This document shows positions 46,347 to 54,416 of a stretch of DNA of 64,000 nt, one piece after another; position 1 is the stretch's first letter; each line of letters starts with the position of its first letter. Below the pieces are notes generated by a model. It had not been told where the DNA came from. It searched no databases and saw only the letters and a program-made list of their open reading frames with translations. The stretch is from Butyrivibrio sp. VCB2006 (lineage in GTDB: Bacteria > Bacillota > Clostridia > Lachnospirales > Lachnospiraceae): assembly GCF_000420945.1 (NCBI RefSeq), contig NZ_ATVX01000002.1:1-64000 (forward strand), written 5' to 3'. The position numbers and the translations under genes were made by a program.

Positions 46347-46421
46347 ATTGATGGGTTAGAAAAATAATTTATGCATTCGTGCATTTTTAACTAAGAATTT
46401 TTTTTTTGAAAAGAGGAATCT

Positions 46422-47309
46422 ATGGCATACAAGGATTACATGGTGCGTGCCACTGCAGGCAACGCACAGATAAGAGCATTCGCAGCAACAACCAAGGATC
46501 TTGCAGACTATGGAAGAAGAGCTCACGGCTTGTCTCCTATTGCTACAGCTGCTCTGGGAAGACTCATGACCGGTACTGTTATGATGGGACAAATGATGGA
46601 CAATGACAGTGACATGCTCACCGTCAAGATGGATGGTGACGGTCCTCTTAAGGGTGTTCTTGCCACAGCGGATAATAAAGGAAACGTTAAAGGCTACGTA
46701 AACAATCCATATGTAATAATGGAACCCAACGCAGAAGGTCATCTTAATGTCGGCGGCGGAATCGGCGAGGGAACCCTTACCGTTATAAGAGATATGGGCT
46801 TAAAAGAGCCATATATTGGCCAGGTACCATTATACTCCGGAGAAGTTGCCGAAGACTTTACATACTATTTCACCAAATCAGAGCAAACTCCTTCTTCTGT
46901 AGGACTTGGAGTTCTTGTAGAAAGAGAAAATCTCTCAGTTGTAGCTGCCGGCGGTTTCATTGTTCAGCTCATGCCCTTCGCTGACGAACAGACAATCACA
47001 CATTTGGAATTCAACCTGGGAAAGTTTTCTTCTGTGACAGACATTCTCAAGGCAGGCAAAACACCTGAGGATATGCTAAAGATCGTTCTTGATGGATTTG
47101 ATATCGAATTCACTGATAAAGTAGACCTTAACTTCTACTGCAACTGTGACAAAGACAGAGTTGAAAGAGCTCTAATGCTGGTTGGCAAAAAAGATATTCA
47201 GGACATGATAGATGATGGAAAAGAAATCGAGATTAAATGCCACTTCTGTAATAAAGCATACAAATTCTCAGTTGATGAACTAAAAGCAATTAAAGAAAAA
47301 GCAAAGTAA
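46422..47309 (+). CDS. hslO: Redox-regulated chaperone Hsp33
   Basis: 295 residues. The N-terminal domain has the family stretch YMVRATAGNAQIRAFAATTKDL and GRLMTGTVMMGQMM. The C-terminal zinc switch is complete: CxC (C240, C242) and CxxC (C273, C276). Oxidation releases zinc and turns on holdase activity, protecting proteins under oxidative stress. In an anaerobe this is part of oxygen defence. It is monocistronic on the plus strand with its own promoter and terminator. Confidence 0.97.
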   Translation: MAYKDYMVRATAGNAQIRAFAATTKDLADYGRRAHGLSPIATAALGRLMTGTVMMGQMMDNDSDMLTVKMDGDGPLKGVLATADNKGNVKGYVNNPYVIMEPNAEGHLNVGGGIGEGTLTVIRDMGLKEPYIGQVPLYSGEVAEDFTYYFTKSEQTPSSVGLGVLVERENLSVVAAGGFIVQLMPFADEQTITHLEFNLGKFSSVTDILKAGKTPEDMLKIVLDGFDIEFTDKVDLNFYCNCDKDRVERALMLVGKKDIQDMIDDGKEIEIKCHFCNKAYKFSVDELKAIKEKAK

Positions 47310-47313
47310 TAAT

Positions 47314-47363
47314 AAACTCCTAAGAGAATCAGGAATCTCAAGCCTGAACTCTTAGGAGTTTTT
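47314..47363. terminator. Bidirectional terminator between hslO and the polyamine operon
   Basis: A 13-bp stem (47314-47326 with 47349-47361), extended by an inner TCAGG/CCTGA pairing, is flanked by TTTTTAG on plus and TTTATTATT on minus. It serves hslO (+) and the convergent membrane protein gene (-), whose stop is at 47366-47368. Confidence 0.9.
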
Positions 47364-47365
47364 AG

Positions 47366-48196
47366 TTATTCTAAAGAATAATTTTTTATCTGTTTCTTAC
47401 TACATATTCTTCCAATCCAATACACAACAAATATAGCAAGAATCATGAAAAGCTGAGTGTGAAAGATTCCTACAATATAATAGTTTCTCTCAAGAAAGAA
47501 CTCTACCTTAAATCCCACAACCACCAAAATAAATGTAAAAATAATATACATGAGAAAAATTGGTGAGTTTTGCGCGACCTTCTTCATATTAGCAATGAAA
47601 TCCTTGAAGGAAGCATCAAAGTAAACAAATCTACCGATCATAAGTCCAAAGTAGTAAATCATAACCGGTCCATACTGACTCTCATCTCCTATCATATTCA
47701 GATACATCAGAGTCACTATCGCAAAGAACATTCCCAGCATTCGCATAGTAGCCTTCTCTTCCGCTTTCAAAATCTTAAGCGGAATAATGAAGCTATCCAA
47801 AACCGAATTAAGAACGCAGGAAAAGCAAATCAGAAACAACAAAACAAAGTCCTTACCATCAGTCCAGGTCGAAACCAAAAACTGTTCAAGCTGTGTAAGG
47901 TTCACCGCCTTGCCTGTTTCCACCAGTTCATATACGTGATTTATTACCACGTAGGCTGTAGAAAAAGACATTACGCAGGTCCCTGAAATAATCATCTCAA
48001 ATAATTTCTGCAGACGTACTTCAAAGTCCTCTTTTATGTAGTCTTCTCTGCATCTTAAGTCATATCTTTTGCCATATATTTTTCCGAACAGGAAAAGAAT
48101 ACCCATGCACGCCCCAAGAAGGGCAAATGTAAGAATCAAAAATATGATTTTCTTGCCAAACGTAAAATCCGGATTTAAATAAGCTTCTAAAGACAT
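47366..48196 (-). CDS. Multi-pass membrane protein of unknown function
   Basis: 276 residues with about seven membrane helices: near 15-35, 75-95, 125-150, 160-180, 185-200, 215-235 and 245-265. Hydrophilic loops between them are short apart from the first (about 40-65, basic). I do not recognise a family and see no catalytic or transport motif. It is the last gene after aguB, separated by 47 bases and before the shared terminator, so it is likely read with the polyamine genes. A role in polyamine or precursor transport is possible from position alone. Confidence 0.7.
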   Translation of the reverse strand: MSLEAYLNPDFTFGKKIIFLILTFALLGACMGILFLFGKIYGKRYDLRCREDYIKEDFEVRLQKLFEMIISGTCVMSFSTAYVVINHVYELVETGKAVNLTQLEQFLVSTWTDGKDFVLLFLICFSCVLNSVLDSFIIPLKILKAEEKATMRMLGMFFAIVTLMYLNMIGDESQYGPVMIYYFGLMIGRFVYFDASFKDFIANMKKVAQNSPIFLMYIIFTFILVVVGFKVEFFLERNYYIVGIFHTQLFMILAIFVVYWIGRICSKKQIKNYSLE

Positions 48197-48243
48197 AATC
48201 TAAATGGCAGTCCTAGCTTTCTAAGTACTGTCCTTTCTCCCCC

Positions 48244-49143
48244 TCAATTAGTCAAAGCATTATAGCACTCAGGTCTTCTGTCACGGAACAATCCCCAGGA
48301 AGATCTCATCTTGCCGATTTCCGTAAAATCATACTCAGCATATATAATTTCTTCCTTATCCCTTGAAGCTCTTGAAATCACTTCACCTGTTTCATTTGTA
48401 AGGAAGCTGTTTCCGTAGAAAGTAAGGCTGGATTTCTGACCACCGTTTTCTTCAGAAGGCTCTACGTCTTCTCTTCCGATTCGATTGGCTGCTGCAACAG
48501 GAATAATATTGGCAGCAGAATGCCCCTGCATGGTTCTCATCCAATGTCCTGAACTATCCACATCCAGGATAGGTTCTGAACCAATAGCTGTAGGATACAG
48601 GATAATATCAGCGCCTCCGACAGCCAGGCATCTGGCAGTCTCAGGGAACCACTGATCCCAGCAAATCCCCACTCCAACCCTTCCATAGGATGTATCAAAT
48701 ACCTTGAATCCGGTGTTTCCGGGAGTGAAATAAAACTTTTCCTGATAATAATGGTCATCGGGAATGTGAGTTTTGCGATACACTCCTAAATCTTTTCCAT
48801 CTGCATCGATCATAACAACCGAATTATAGAAAACATTACCGTCCTTCTCAAATACACAAATAGGCATTACAACATGCAGCTCTGCACAAAGCTTTTTGAA
48901 ATACTCTATAGCAGGATTCTCCTCAAGCGGAAGTGCCAGTTCATAGTAATCATATCTTCTTTCCTGGCAGAAATATTTTCTTTCAAATAGCTCAGATAAA
49001 AGAATTATCTTTGCACCACTTTTCGCAGCTTCTCTTGTAAGTCTATCTGCAGTCTCTATATTTCTTTGCACCTGCTGCGCGTCAGAATCTGCAACTTCAC
49101 CACAGGCAAACTGCACGCAGGCAACCTTTATCTTGTCACTCAT
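48244..49143 (-). CDS. aguB: N-carbamoylputrescine amidase
   Basis: 299 residues, nitrilase superfamily. The Glu-Lys-Cys triad is visible: E51 in LLSELFE, K124 in YRKTHIPDDHYYQEKFYF and C161 in GICWDQWFPE. The DHYYQEKFYFTPGNTGF stretch is typical of AguB. It converts N-carbamoylputrescine to putrescine, CO2 and NH3. It directly follows aguA (31 bases), its pathway partner. Confidence 0.97.
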   Translation of the reverse strand: MSDKIKVACVQFACGEVADSDAQQVQRNIETADRLTREAAKSGAKIILLSELFERKYFCQERRYDYYELALPLEENPAIEYFKKLCAELHVVMPICVFEKDGNVFYNSVVMIDADGKDLGVYRKTHIPDDHYYQEKFYFTPGNTGFKVFDTSYGRVGVGICWDQWFPETARCLAVGGADIILYPTAIGSEPILDVDSSGHWMRTMQGHSAANIIPVAAANRIGREDVEPSEENGGQKSSLTFYGNSFLTNETGEVISRASRDKEEIIYAEYDFTEIGKMRSSWGLFRDRRPECYNALTN

Positions 49144-49174
49144 GTCACTTAATCATCCTAACTAATTTAATCTA

Positions 49175-50443
49175 TTATTCTGTTTCGCCAAGGTTATTCT
49201 CCGGAATCTGCTGGGTAATACAATGAATATTGCCGCCTCCAAGAAGTATATCTCTTGCAGGTATACCCACAATTTCCTTGTCAGGACAAACCTCTCCTAA
49301 AATTTCCAGAGCTTTTTTGTCGCTTTCTGTATTATCTGCGCCAAACTGTGGAACCAGAGCAGCACCATTTACAAAGTAAAAGTTCACATAGCTGGCAGCC
49401 AGTCTTTCTCCAACCTCTCTGAAATCCTCACCTTCCTCAAACTCATAATTTGAAAGGTCTTTTTCAGTAATCAGTATAGGCTTTTCAGGGATTGGAAGCT
49501 TATGAACCTTTATTTTTCTACCCTTTGCATCTGTTTCTTTTTCCAGATATTCAAGATCAGCTAAAGACATAGCATATTGCGGGTCACTCTCATCATCAGT
49601 CCAGGCCAGGACCACTTCTCCCGGAGCAGTAAATGCACACACATTGTCTACATGCTCATTGGTCTCATCATTATAAATACCAAACGGAAGCCATAAAACC
49701 TTCTCCACATTCAGATATTCTTTTAACTTATAGTCAATCTGCTCCTTGGTAAGATCAGGATTTCTTCCTGCACTTAAAAGACAGGTCTCAGTAACCATGG
49801 CCGTACCTTCACCATCACAGTGAATGGATCCGCCCTCTAGCACAAAATCACCAGCATCATACACAGGAATCTCTATCATATCGCAGAATCTTTCTGCTAC
49901 TGCATCATCCTTATCCCAGGAAGCGTACAGTCCGTCCACTTCTCCGCCCCAGGCATTAAATTTCCAGTCAATGCCGCGGATTTCTTTATTACCATTAGTT
50001 ACAAATGTTGGCCCCACATCTCTTGCCCAGGCATCATCAGATTCTATAGGAAGAATCAGGCATCTGTTCTCCAGAACATCAGATACTGTATAAAGACAAT
50101 CTGCTTCCTTATAGAGGTCTTCTCCTTCTGCTATGATTCGATTTTCTTCCTCCTTGGTACAGGGAGTTACCAGTTTACCTGTTCCATGTACATAGTCAGT
50201 TATTATCTCATCACAGAAATCCTTTGCTTCCTTCCAATGATCCTTCTCTGCTAAAAGATAGAGATTCTCTCTTTTCATAATCTCTATAAATACATTAGCA
50301 AAAGAATGAAGCGCACCGGTCCTGTCTTTTCCCCAGCTTCCGGGTCTTACAGGATATATCATTATAGTTCCGTCATGCCTTGAGAATTCAGCAGGCATGT
50401 AAAAATTATCTTCTCTTGGTACTGAATTTGTAATATCAGCCAA
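49175..50443 (-). CDS. aguA: Agmatine deiminase
   Basis: 422 residues. The start is a TTG (50441-50443) with AAGGAG seven bases upstream; the next in-frame ATG is 15 codons inside conserved sequence. The guanidine-modifying fold is evident from DDAWARDVGPTF, VLEGGSIHCDGEGT and the C-terminal GGGNIHCITQQIP with catalytic Cys408. It hydrolyses agmatine to N-carbamoylputrescine. It sits between nspC and aguB. The family sometimes uses peptidyl-arginine, but the neighbours make agmatine the clear substrate. Confidence 0.96.
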   Translation of the reverse strand: MADITNSVPREDNFYMPAEFSRHDGTIMIYPVRPGSWGKDRTGALHSFANVFIEIMKRENLYLLAEKDHWKEAKDFCDEIITDYVHGTGKLVTPCTKEEENRIIAEGEDLYKEADCLYTVSDVLENRCLILPIESDDAWARDVGPTFVTNGNKEIRGIDWKFNAWGGEVDGLYASWDKDDAVAERFCDMIEIPVYDAGDFVLEGGSIHCDGEGTAMVTETCLLSAGRNPDLTKEQIDYKLKEYLNVEKVLWLPFGIYNDETNEHVDNVCAFTAPGEVVLAWTDDESDPQYAMSLADLEYLEKETDAKGRKIKVHKLPIPEKPILITEKDLSNYEFEEGEDFREVGERLAASYVNFYFVNGAALVPQFGADNTESDKKALEILGEVCPDKEIVGIPARDILLGGGNIHCITQQIPENNLGETE

Positions 50444-50471
50444 TTCACATCTCCTTAGTATAGAATTACTT

Positions 50472-51866
50472 TTACAGTCTCATCTTAAAATCTTCGTACC
50501 CAAATTTCCTGATCACTTCCACTTCTCCATTCTCATGAAGAATATCTATATCAGGAAGTGGCATGCCATTGAAGGTATTGTTTTTGACTATACTGTAAAT
50601 TGCCATATCTTCGAAAAACAGCCTGTCTCCGATAAAAATTTCATGTTCAAAACTATAATCGCCTATGATATCACCGGCAAGACAGGTCCTTGAAGAAAGT
50701 CTGTAATTATAAGGAAGCTCTCCCGGTTCCTCGGAATCACGAAGCGGTGGCCTGTAAGGCATTTCAAGAACATCCGGCATATGACAAGCCGCAGAAGTAT
50801 CAAGAATCAGTACCGGCATTCTCTGAGTTGGAACAATATCCATAACAGTAGTAACAAGGTAACCGGCATCCAGAGCTATAGCTTCTCCCGGCTCAAGATA
50901 TACATCAATGCCATACTTATCCTTAATATATTTCACCAGACCAATAAGTCCCTTTACATCATAATCTTCTCTTGTGATATGATGTCCACCTCCAAGGTTT
51001 ATCCATTTGATTCTGGTTCTGGATTTGTTTTCCTCATCTGCATTAGCGTTAGGTTCCATGGAAGCAGTATCCGTATTAGTAGTATGCTCTAAAGAAACCT
51101 CACCGGTCTTATATATATTCTCATTAATACTCTTATAATCGTCCGTATTAATGGCGCCGCCAATACTTGCGCTCACGTTAGAACTAATATTCTCACGTAT
51201 TCTGTCGAAACCGGCTCTATGCATCATGGCATAACCGTAGTCACCAATATTAACTTCGCTGACAGGATTCGGAAAATATCCAGAGAATTTATCTTCAACA
51301 AATAAAAATGTATCTAACAGCGGCTCAAATCCCTGCTCGCAAAGAGTATGGAAATGAAGTCCTTCAACGCCCTCAGGCAAATCATCCGGCATGTTTGCAA
51401 GCTTGATTCCAAGTCTTGAGCCATCTGCACAAGGATCATATATCTCGTGTTCCTCCTGGGTACTATATTCAGGATTTATTCTAAGTCCAACGGATATCTT
51501 TCCCTCTTTTGCCGCCTGTTCCCAGGTAGGCCTGTGATGCTCTAACTGATTAAGAGAATTAAAGACAATGTGGTCACAAATATTGCATAATTCTCCCATC
51601 TCTTCATCCTCAAAAGCCGGCTCATATACGTGATTTTCAAGCTTCATTTCCTCATGAGCAAGTCTTGCTTCATAGAGCCCGGAAGCTGTAGCTCCGGTAA
51701 GATACTTTGCGATAAGAGGATATGTCTGATATACAGAATATGCCTTCTGCGCAAGAAGAATCTTAGCCCCGGATTCTTTCTGCACTCTGTCCAGAATCTC
51801 CAGGTTCTCTCTAAGCTTCTTTTCATCTATAACATATGCGGGAGTTTTAATATCGTTCAAATTCAT
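50472..51866 (-). CDS. nspC: Carboxy(nor)spermidine decarboxylase with insertion
   Basis: 464 residues against about 380 for the family. It is a fold-type III PLP enzyme with PLP Lys41 in LLAQKAYSV, substrate residues in LHFHTLCEQGF and GGGHHITREDYD, and the C-terminal catalytic Cys in RTCLAGD. It decarboxylates carboxyspermidine to spermidine (or carboxynorspermidine to norspermidine). A stretch of about 60-85 residues (around 200-284) rich in Asn, Ser, Thr and Glu is inserted before KWINLGGGHH. It has its own extended -10 promoter after the terminator that ends the upstream part of the cluster. The true substrate depends on putrescine made by the adjacent genes, so spermidine is expected. 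Confidence 0.94.
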   Translation of the reverse strand: MNLNDIKTPAYVIDEKKLRENLEILDRVQKESGAKILLAQKAYSVYQTYPLIAKYLTGATASGLYEARLAHEEMKLENHVYEPAFEDEEMGELCNICDHIVFNSLNQLEHHRPTWEQAAKEGKISVGLRINPEYSTQEEHEIYDPCADGSRLGIKLANMPDDLPEGVEGLHFHTLCEQGFEPLLDTFLFVEDKFSGYFPNPVSEVNIGDYGYAMMHRAGFDRIRENISSNVSASIGGAINTDDYKSINENIYKTGEVSLEHTTNTDTASMEPNANADEENKSRTRIKWINLGGGHHITREDYDVKGLIGLVKYIKDKYGIDVYLEPGEAIALDAGYLVTTVMDIVPTQRMPVLILDTSAACHMPDVLEMPYRPPLRDSEEPGELPYNYRLSSRTCLAGDIIGDYSFEHEIFIGDRLFFEDMAIYSIVKNNTFNGMPLPDIDILHENGEVEVIRKFGYEDFKMRL

Positions 51867-51912
51867 CAGGTTCCCTCCATAAACAGTTTATGTTATAAAA
51901 CCCTACTATTGC

Positions 51913-51921
51913 ATTTTACCA
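51913..51921 (-). promoter_or_regulatory. Extended -10 promoter element before nspC
   Basis: Minus strand TGG-TAAAAT (TAAAAT at 51913-51918), about 45 bases before the nspC ATG. No good -35 is seen. It lies downstream of a strong terminator, so nspC needs its own start and this is the best candidate. Confidence 0.5.
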
Positions 51922-51970
51922 TAAATACCGACATATTTTCTTTAGTAAGGATATTATGATATACGACCAC

Positions 51971-52006
51971 AAAAAAGTTGTTACCCGTAGCAAGGGTAAC
52001 AACTTT
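51971..52006 (-). terminator. Rho-independent terminator after the carboxyspermidine dehydrogenase gene
   Basis: A perfect 13-bp stem (51974-51986 with 51994-52006) with a 7-base loop is followed on minus by TTTTTTG. It splits the polyamine cluster into two transcription units. Confidence 0.93.
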
Positions 52007-52033
52007 AAAAATCATATATATTAGAATTTTTCT

Positions 52034-53296
52034 TTAGTCTACCAAAACAGGATTCTCATCAACAACCCATGGAAGACCAAACTCATTAAGCATTTCCATG
52101 TATGGATCCGGATCAAACTCATCAGTTGTGAATACGCCCGGTTTCTTCCACTTGCCGCTCATTACAAGAGCTGTACCGATCATGGCTGGAACACCAGTTG
52201 TATAGCTGATAGCCTGGCTACCAAGTTCCTTGTAGCATTCCTGGTGGTCACATACATTGTAGATGTAAAGAGTCTTCTCCTTGCCATCCTTAATACCACG
52301 GAAGATACATCCAATATTTGTCTTTCCAACTGTTCTAGGGCCAAGGCTTGCAGGATCCGGAAGAAGTGCCTTCAGGAACTGAATAGGAACAATATCCTGG
52401 CCTTCAAACTTGATTGGAGTTGTTGAAAGCATTCCAACATCTTCAAGACATCTCATATGATCAAGATAGCTCTGACCGAAGGTCATGAAGAAACGTATTC
52501 TCTTAATCTCAGGGAAGTTGCGGCCAAGTGCCTCAATCTCCTCGTGGTGAAGAAGGTACATATCCTTCTGGCCTACCTGAGGGAAATTATACTCTCTCTT
52601 AATCTCCATAGGCTTGGTCTCAATCCAGTGGCCATCCTCCCAGTAGCTGCCGTTTGCACTAACTTCGCGAAGATTGATCTCAGGGTTGAAGTTTGTTGCA
52701 AAAGCATAGCCATGATCACCACCGTTACAGTCAAGAATGTCGACTGAATGGATTTCATCAAAATAGTGTTTCTTAGCGTAAGCTACAAATACGCTAGTTA
52801 CACCGGGGTCAAATCCGGTTCCTAGAAGACCTGTGATTCCTGCCTCCTTGAACTTATCCATGTATGCCCACTGATAGCTGTAATCGAAATAAGCTGTAAA
52901 GCCTTTCTCCTTGCATCTCTTCTCATATGCTGCACGCCATACAGGCTCATCTGTATCCTCAGGCTCGTAGTTAGCAGTGTCAATATAGTCAACCTTGCAC
53001 TCAAGGCAAGCGTCCATAATTGTAAGATCCTGATAAGGAAGTGCTACATTCAGCACTGCATCAGGCTGGTACTCCTTGATAAGCTTAACCACATCATTAA
53101 CATCATCAGCATTAACTGTTGCTGTTGTAATCTTAACCGGTGTGCCGTTCTTCTCAAGCTTATCCTTGAGTGCATCACACTTAGATACAGTTCTTGATGC
53201 AAGGCACATCTCTGTGAAAACGCCGCTGTTCTGAGCACATTTCTGAATAGCTACCTGAGCAACGCCGCCACAACCTATAACTAAAAGTCTTCCCAT
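52034..53296 (-). CDS. Carboxy(nor)spermidine dehydrogenase (saccharopine dehydrogenase family)
   Basis: 420 residues from the ATG at 53296 with AAAGGAG upstream; the longer frame to 53356 runs through a hairpin region. The N-terminal Rossmann motif GCGGVAQVAIQK and the LNVALPYQDLTIMDACLE and TGFDPGVTSVF segments match the carboxynorspermidine synthase branch of saccharopine dehydrogenases. It joins putrescine (or diaminopropane) to aspartate semialdehyde and reduces the Schiff base with NADPH, giving the substrate of NspC. It is 182 bases downstream of speE, and the gap is strongly structured. A terminator follows. Confidence 0.93.
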   Translation of the reverse strand: MGRLLVIGCGGVAQVAIQKCAQNSGVFTEMCLASRTVSKCDALKDKLEKNGTPVKITTATVNADDVNDVVKLIKEYQPDAVLNVALPYQDLTIMDACLECKVDYIDTANYEPEDTDEPVWRAAYEKRCKEKGFTAYFDYSYQWAYMDKFKEAGITGLLGTGFDPGVTSVFVAYAKKHYFDEIHSVDILDCNGGDHGYAFATNFNPEINLREVSANGSYWEDGHWIETKPMEIKREYNFPQVGQKDMYLLHHEEIEALGRNFPEIKRIRFFMTFGQSYLDHMRCLEDVGMLSTTPIKFEGQDIVPIQFLKALLPDPASLGPRTVGKTNIGCIFRGIKDGKEKTLYIYNVCDHQECYKELGSQAISYTTGVPAMIGTALVMSGKWKKPGVFTTDEFDPDPYMEMLNEFGLPWVVDENPVLVD

Positions 53297-53329
53297 ATTT
53301 TTCTCCTTTTCTTCACTATATATAACATC

Positions 53330-53462
53330 GGATTGTTCCGTGCTTCGCACTCTCACAATCCTACAATCATTCGGAAATCATGGGGCCCCTACCCCACTTT
53401 TTCCTCATGCTTGTTCAGGTCATGAAGTAATATGCCAATTCGCAAGCAAGCTTGCATTGGCA
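53330..53462 (-). other. Structured spacer between speE and the carboxyspermidine dehydrogenase gene
   Basis: Two strong hairpins: 53330-53361 (outer 7-bp ACAATCC/GGATTGT type stem, inner GTGC/GCAC stem with a TTC loop) and 53433-53462 (7-bp TGCCAAT/ATTGGCA plus inner GCAAG/CTTGC). A GGGGCCCC palindrome lies between them near 53382. No T run follows either hairpin on minus, so they are not ordinary terminators. The 182-base gap holds no open frame. Confidence 0.6.
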
Positions 53463-53478
53463 ATCACTTATGACCATG

Positions 53479-54351
53479 TTATCTAGACATATCTTCTTCT
53501 TCCTGAAGCAAATCTTCAACATACTTAGGCAGCATGAAGGCGCCCTTGTGAAGATGTGTTGTATAGTACCAGGTCTTGATTCCTCTCTCATCCCATCTGT
53601 CAGGATTGAAATCCTTGAGGGGATGATACTTCTTGCTGGCAAATCCAAAGAGCCAGTATCCCGCAGGACATGTAGGAATGTGAGCCTGGTAAACTCTGTT
53701 CACAGGGAAAACTCTGTAAGCCTTCCTGTGCATAGCTCTGCAGCTCTCTTCATCCTCATCATAGAATGGGCTTCCATGCTGATAAACCATGATTCCATCA
53801 TCATGAAGAGCCTTGTAACAGCTTCCATAGAACTCCTTGGTAAAAAGACCTGCCTCATGTCCAAGAGGTTCTGTAGCATCATTGATGATAAGGTCGTACA
53901 TATCCTCGCACTTACGAAGATATTTAAGACCGTCCTGATAATAAATATGAACTCTGTCATCCTCAAGTCCAACAGCGTTGTCTGGGAAATATTGTTTACA
54001 TACATCCACAAACATATTGTCAGGTTCTACCACATCAATTACCTTGATCTCATCGTAGTGGCAAAGCTCTCTTGCTACACCGCCATCACCGCCACCAAGA
54101 ACCAGGACTCTTTGAACCTTGGGATGAACTGCCATAGGCACATGAACAATCATCTCATCATAGGTAAACTCGTCTTTCTCGGAAAAGATGATATTACCGT
54201 CTGAAGCAAGAAACTTGCCAAACTCAGGAGAATCAAACACATCAATTCTCTGAAATTCACTGGTACCGGAAAAGAGTTGTTTGGAAAGTCTGATACTTAT
54301 CTTGACGTTTCCGGTATGCATGTCACTAAACCAATAATCCATCTCTGCCAT
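53479..54351 (-). CDS. speE: Spermidine synthase-like aminopropyltransferase
   Basis: 290 residues from the ATG at 54351 with AAGGAG upstream; a frame to 54411 exists but lacks a ribosome site. It has the SAM-binding fold GGGDGG (86-91), E109, and the catalytic Asp158 in INDATEP. The family's YHEM before the catalytic loop reads YDEM here (Asp65 for His), and the GP after the DP/EP motif is GH. Canonical SpeE moves an aminopropyl group from decarboxylated SAM to putrescine. No SAM decarboxylase is in the window, while a complete alternative spermidine route is adjacent, so the real donor or acceptor is open. Confidence 0.88.
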   Translation of the reverse strand: MAEMDYWFSDMHTGNVKISIRLSKQLFSGTSEFQRIDVFDSPEFGKFLASDGNIIFSEKDEFTYDEMIVHVPMAVHPKVQRVLVLGGGDGGVARELCHYDEIKVIDVVEPDNMFVDVCKQYFPDNAVGLEDDRVHIYYQDGLKYLRKCEDMYDLIINDATEPLGHEAGLFTKEFYGSCYKALHDDGIMVYQHGSPFYDEDEESCRAMHRKAYRVFPVNRVYQAHIPTCPAGYWLFGFASKKYHPLKDFNPDRWDERGIKTWYYTTHLHKGAFMLPKYVEDLLQEEEDMSR

Positions 54352-54416
54352 ATCATTCTCCTTATCAGAAGCCGCCCCGTCGCATGGGCTTAAACTTCCA
54401 ATCACACACAACTCAA

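Noticed and set aside
53297..53356. N-terminal extension of the carboxyspermidine dehydrogenase
   Set aside because: The extra 20 codons run over a hairpin and the AAAGGAG ribosome site; the Rossmann motif starts right after the internal ATG.
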